From Reticulitermes speratus (Eukaryota; Arthropoda; Insecta; Blattodea; Rhinotermitidae): DNA of 64,000 nt. The position numbers and the translations under genes were made by a program. The notes below the pieces were generated by a model that saw nothing but the letters and a program-made list of their open reading frames with translations, searched no databases and had not been told where the DNA came from. The stretch's first letter is position 1, and each line of letters starts with the position of its first letter. Shown one piece after another: positions 61,189-64,000 of this stretch. The stretch spans positions 46,309,635 to 46,373,634 of the forward strand of contig JAJKFL010000005.1 of the NCBI GenBank assembly GCA_021186555.1, written 5' to 3'.

Positions 61189-61507
61189 TGCATTTGTGTA
61201 TGTACTGTGAGGTAAAAACTAAACCTTTACATATTCACATCAGATTCACCCTTTATAGGATTCAAGACATTTAAACATTTCTGTGGCAAATGATTGAATG
61301 ACATCTTTAGGAGAAAACATTAAATAAGTAGTATTTTTTTGAGTAGCCGGACAGTGCAAGCTATCCCTGGCAGTGGAAGGGTGAATTCCCTTGAGGAGTG
61401 GTCACTCTAAGTTAGAAATTTCATAATGAAAGTGTAAATGTGTAAGTATGAAACCATTACCATAACTCCCACCTTAGGCTCCCAATATGGCTAGCTTGTA
61501 GGCCCAG

Positions 61508-61843
61508 TTAGACAGGCGTGATAGTGACAGCGTCTATGTCACCTATTGACTTAACTCGTCGGTGATGATGTCTCCTCTTCACCCTTGCTGGTGGGTGTCG
61601 ATAGTGATCTCCGACTCTGGTCGGTGATGACCCTCGCCCGTGATAGGGTGGTGGGGAGGATCGGCAGCTGAAATTAACTATTGAGGAACTGTTCTCTGAT
61701 GATGAGGAAGGAGAGGCAACATAATAGTTGTTGCTGCTGCCGCTGGTTTGCGAGTCACGATCCCGGTTATCACGTTCTCTCTCTCGCCTGGATGAGTGCG
61801 AGTCTTGGCGAAGCTTCAACCCCAACACCCTACTCAGTGATCC
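61508..61843 (-). CDS. Terminal coding exon of an unidentified gene
   Basis: An acceptor (cattgattttcag) is followed by 336 bases open in one frame to TAA at 61508. The acceptor is phase 0 and the peptide has 111 residues. It begins GSLSRVLGLKLRQDSHSSRR. It continues with an RERERDNRDRD charged run, a Ser-rich stretch (YVASPSSSSENSSS), a Pro/Gly patch and a basic run KRRHHHRRVKS. It ends DAVTITPV. This composition, with CpG-rich bases compared to the flanks, marks a real exon of a disordered cytosolic or nuclear tail. The last residues T-P-V fit a class I PDZ-binding consensus (inference). I do not recognise the gene; upstream exons lie to the right. Confidence 0.75.
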   Translation of the reverse strand, partial: GSLSRVLGLKLRQDSHSSRRERERDNRDRDSQTSGSSNNYYVASPSSSSENSSSIVNFSCRSSPPPYHGRGSSPTRVGDHYRHPPARVKRRHHHRRVKSIGDIDAVTITPV

Positions 61844-62840
61844 CTGAAAATCAATGACCATATAATCAGTGTAACACAAATAGTATTACTTTCACATCAA
61901 TTAGTATCATCCAAAGCCCATTTTGGAGAGTATGTCTATTCAATTATATTCACTAATCTGAAACTGAACTGAAAATATTAACATAAAAATCCTACTTGCC
62001 AGATATTTCTCCACAAGAAAAATTGTGCCTACTGACCCACCTGTAATTGCTTCACACCAGCCTACATACTGTCATGTAACGCACAAGACATACAAAGTAC
62101 TGTCTTGTATATTACACAGTACCACGCAGAAATCGAAAAAGAAAGTGGGAGAGAACATTAATAACTACATGCAAGCACTTTTGTCTGTATATTTGTCTTC
62201 ATTTTATATTCATCAAGGACAATCAGATGAGTGGGATTATTTAGCCATGAATATTAACACATTAGTATGAAGTATCAAATAACAGAGCTGGACATTTTGG
62301 AAGTAGGGAAAACTTCCACACATTATGGACATGAACACAAAGGACAAAGAGACCAGTTTCAGCACTTTCATAACGATATTTTAGAAATGAAACAAGCGTC
62401 AAAGCTTTCTCAAAAATGGTCTCTTAAGAATTACATTTGAAGCCTACAGTCAAACACTGTAGTCATGACAATGAGTAATATATATTATAATAATATACTG
62501 TATAGCTTACAGCTTTGAAAATGGAAAAGTCTGTTAGCCAACTGTAAGTATCTGTTCTCATAAGACTATATGGACTCGTGGGTTTTGGGTGGCTGTACTA
62601 TTCAGTGACAATTTGTCAACTATATAAATGATCTGGGGTCAAATTGGAGGATCAGTGTGTATGATGAATGGAAAGAATATATGGATGGAAGTAGTCTTGG
62701 TCTATTTAAAGTACTACATGTGCCTCAGCAGACTGGTAGAAGACATGAAATACTTCAGTCAGGATGATCACTCTCCAGGCTGAGAATTGAACCTGCGACC
62801 TAAAGAATAAGAAGCAGAAATATGCCATCACATAAATGGT
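61844..62840. other. Intron of the unidentified gene
   Basis: AT-rich. A short tRNA-like remnant (GAGAATTGAACCTGCGACC at about 62782, inverted) is the only thing seen. Confidence 0.4.
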
Positions 62841-62844
62841 AGAT

Positions 62845-62930
62845 GGTCACCAACACTTCAGAGGAACCTATGGCCTCCATCTTCAGGAGCCTCGTCTTTC
62901 TTGAAGATGGAGCAAGTTTACGCTAAACAC
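62845..62930. repeat. Palindromic repeat family P, core
   Basis: CCAACACTTCAGAGGAACCT, ATGGCCTCCATCTTCAGGAG and the inverted CTTGAAGATGGAGCAAG. Confidence 0.65.
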
Positions 62931-62961
62931 TGGTACTAATATAACCAAATTACATGACATT

Positions 62962-63137
62962 TCTAGGTAGGTTGGTGTAGTGGTAGCAGGCTAGACTTAT
63001 ATTGAGAGGTGTGAGGCTCCAATCTCGACTGGAAAGCTAGCTATCCTGAGAATTCCTTGTGGTTTTCTCAGTCCCTCTAGACAATGGATAATATGGACTA
63101 CCTCTATTAGGCTACAACAGACTAATACAATCATCAT
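62962..63137 (+). mobile_element. tRNA-related SINE
   Basis: A-box-like AGGTTGGTGTAGTGGTAGCA and B-box-like GGCTCCAATCTCGACTGG. The body GTGGTTTTCTCAGTCCCTCT and a short (ATC)n tail follow. Confidence 0.65.
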
Positions 63138-63144
63138 CAAACAT

Positions 63145-63389
63145 AACTGTAATTTATTGTAAAACAATGTCTTGTTTACAATATGCTACATGTTTTGGCC
63201 AGTGGCAAATCCTGATCCAGAGGTCAGGTCTAGTGGAACGGTACAATGCACATTGTGTACCCTTCTGGTAGACCTGACCCCGGGTCAGGATTCGTCACTG
63301 GTTTCTGCCCATAAAGCCAAATGATTGCCCTTCTGGCCAAAACTTGCATCATGTTGTAAAAAATACATTGTTTTACAATAAATTACAGT
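63145..63389. repeat. 245-bp fold-back (inverted repeat) element
   Basis: The terminal 26 bases starting AACTGTAATTTATTGTAAAA are the exact reverse complement of the last 26 (ending TTTTACAATAAATTACAGTT). A second, inner inverted pair follows (GGCCAGTGGCAAATCCTGAT against GTCAGGATTCGTCACTGG, and AGGTCAGGTCTA against TAGACCTGAC). No coding capacity. Looks like a fold-back transposon or a self-complementary insertion. Confidence 0.85.
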
Positions 63390-64000
63390 TCCTCAAATTA
63401 CAGTTGCATTCCACAGTGTTCTTATTAGTCAACTGATGCCTATAAAATGCAACTGGATGGCATTCATCAGAATAGACCACAACTGCTTCCTTCTGTAACA
63501 TTTAACAGGATCATAAAATAAACCAAAAACAGTATGTGGCATGACATTCAAGACACTGCTCTGGCTTTGGGATATTCTAAATGGTTGGTTTTAACATCAG
63601 CAGTTTCGGACCTTTTGGTTCTACTGACACAATGTCCAGTAATCATAAAGGATGGGAAACACCTGTAATGTCCCACTGTTCATTACTAGAGTGAGGAAAT
63701 GCAGCAAAACTTCAGATGGCTGTGCTGGCTCCAAGATCAAATCCAGCAATCCTTCAAATGTAGATCAGAAACTTACCATGAAACTAACAAGTTAAATGAT
63801 TTGATTGATGAAAACATGGAAAATGACAGCTCTGTCAGGTATTAAGCTATAAAATGAGATAAGAATTTGGGTTGTAGTGTGCTGAGCAAATGAGAGACAT
63901 TTCAGGTTTATTTAATCAAGAACAATTATGAACACACTGTAACACCTTAAGACCAGAGAAACAAATACCTTAAAGGTGGCTCTGCAGTTTAACTTTTTGA
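63390..64000. other. Intron of the unidentified gene, right end
   Basis: No supported feature, apart from a possible exon edge at 63969 described under findings. Confidence 0.4.

Noticed and set aside
63796..63860. Exon with donor gtaagt after GTTTCATG on the minus strand
   Set aside because: The donor looks good, but the frame has a stop just upstream and no clear acceptor; not supported.
1..64000. CRISPR array, operon, prokaryotic signals
   Set aside because: No regularly spaced direct repeats; the intron-rich animal genes and insect transposons rule out a bacterial source. The tandem repeats seen are minisatellites.

Overview
This is eukaryotic, almost certainly insect, nuclear DNA. Genes are split into small exons with GT-AG introns. 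The three recognisable genes are animal housekeeping orthologues, and most of the rest is transposon debris (mariner, Tigger/pogo, piggyBac, hAT, non-LTR retrotransposons, tRNA-derived SINEs, microsatellites). The repeat families resemble those I know from cockroach and termite genomes, so Blattodea or another polyneopteran is my best guess; that is inference from memory, not a search.

Layout, left to right. (1) 1-18505, minus strand: a DBF4/chiffon gene, the regulatory subunit of the CDC7 replication kinase. Seven exons join in phase from the start codon at 18505 to the DBF4-type zinc finger at 8108-8359. Two further open, splice-bounded segments (795-1022 and 1-222) are probably more of the same gene, which leaves the window on the left. 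(2) 18506-26135: intergenic, with a probable chiffon promoter, a dead hAT transposase, a Tigger element bounded by TA and a young SINE. (3) 26318-46853, minus strand: a complete FBXL4 gene (F-box and leucine-rich-repeat mitophagy regulator). Twelve coding exons join in phase to 631 residues. Its introns hold a pogo-like element, a mariner, several non-LTR fragments and many copies of a palindromic repeat. (4) 46854-48419: shared upstream region between FBXL4 and the divergent SSR3. (5) 48420-51802, plus strand: complete SSR3 (TRAP gamma), five exons and 183 residues. (6) 51903-61507: no gene seen, only repeats. (7) 61508-61843, minus strand: the last coding exon of a gene I do not recognise, entering from the right.

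The genes are not a functional cluster. They are unrelated housekeeping genes: replication licensing, mitochondrial quality control and ER protein translocation.

I found no convincing new biological system. The most interesting non-gene signals are a roughly 200-bp palindromic repeat with about twenty copies in 64 kb (one copy appears to supply a 5' splice site of FBXL4), a CpG-rich segment with a YY1-like motif inside a chiffon intron, a 245-bp fold-back at 63145-63389, and conflicting reading frames in the putative distal chiffon exons. Splice sites were placed by eye from protein continuity, GT/AG and phase. Untranslated exons were not determined.
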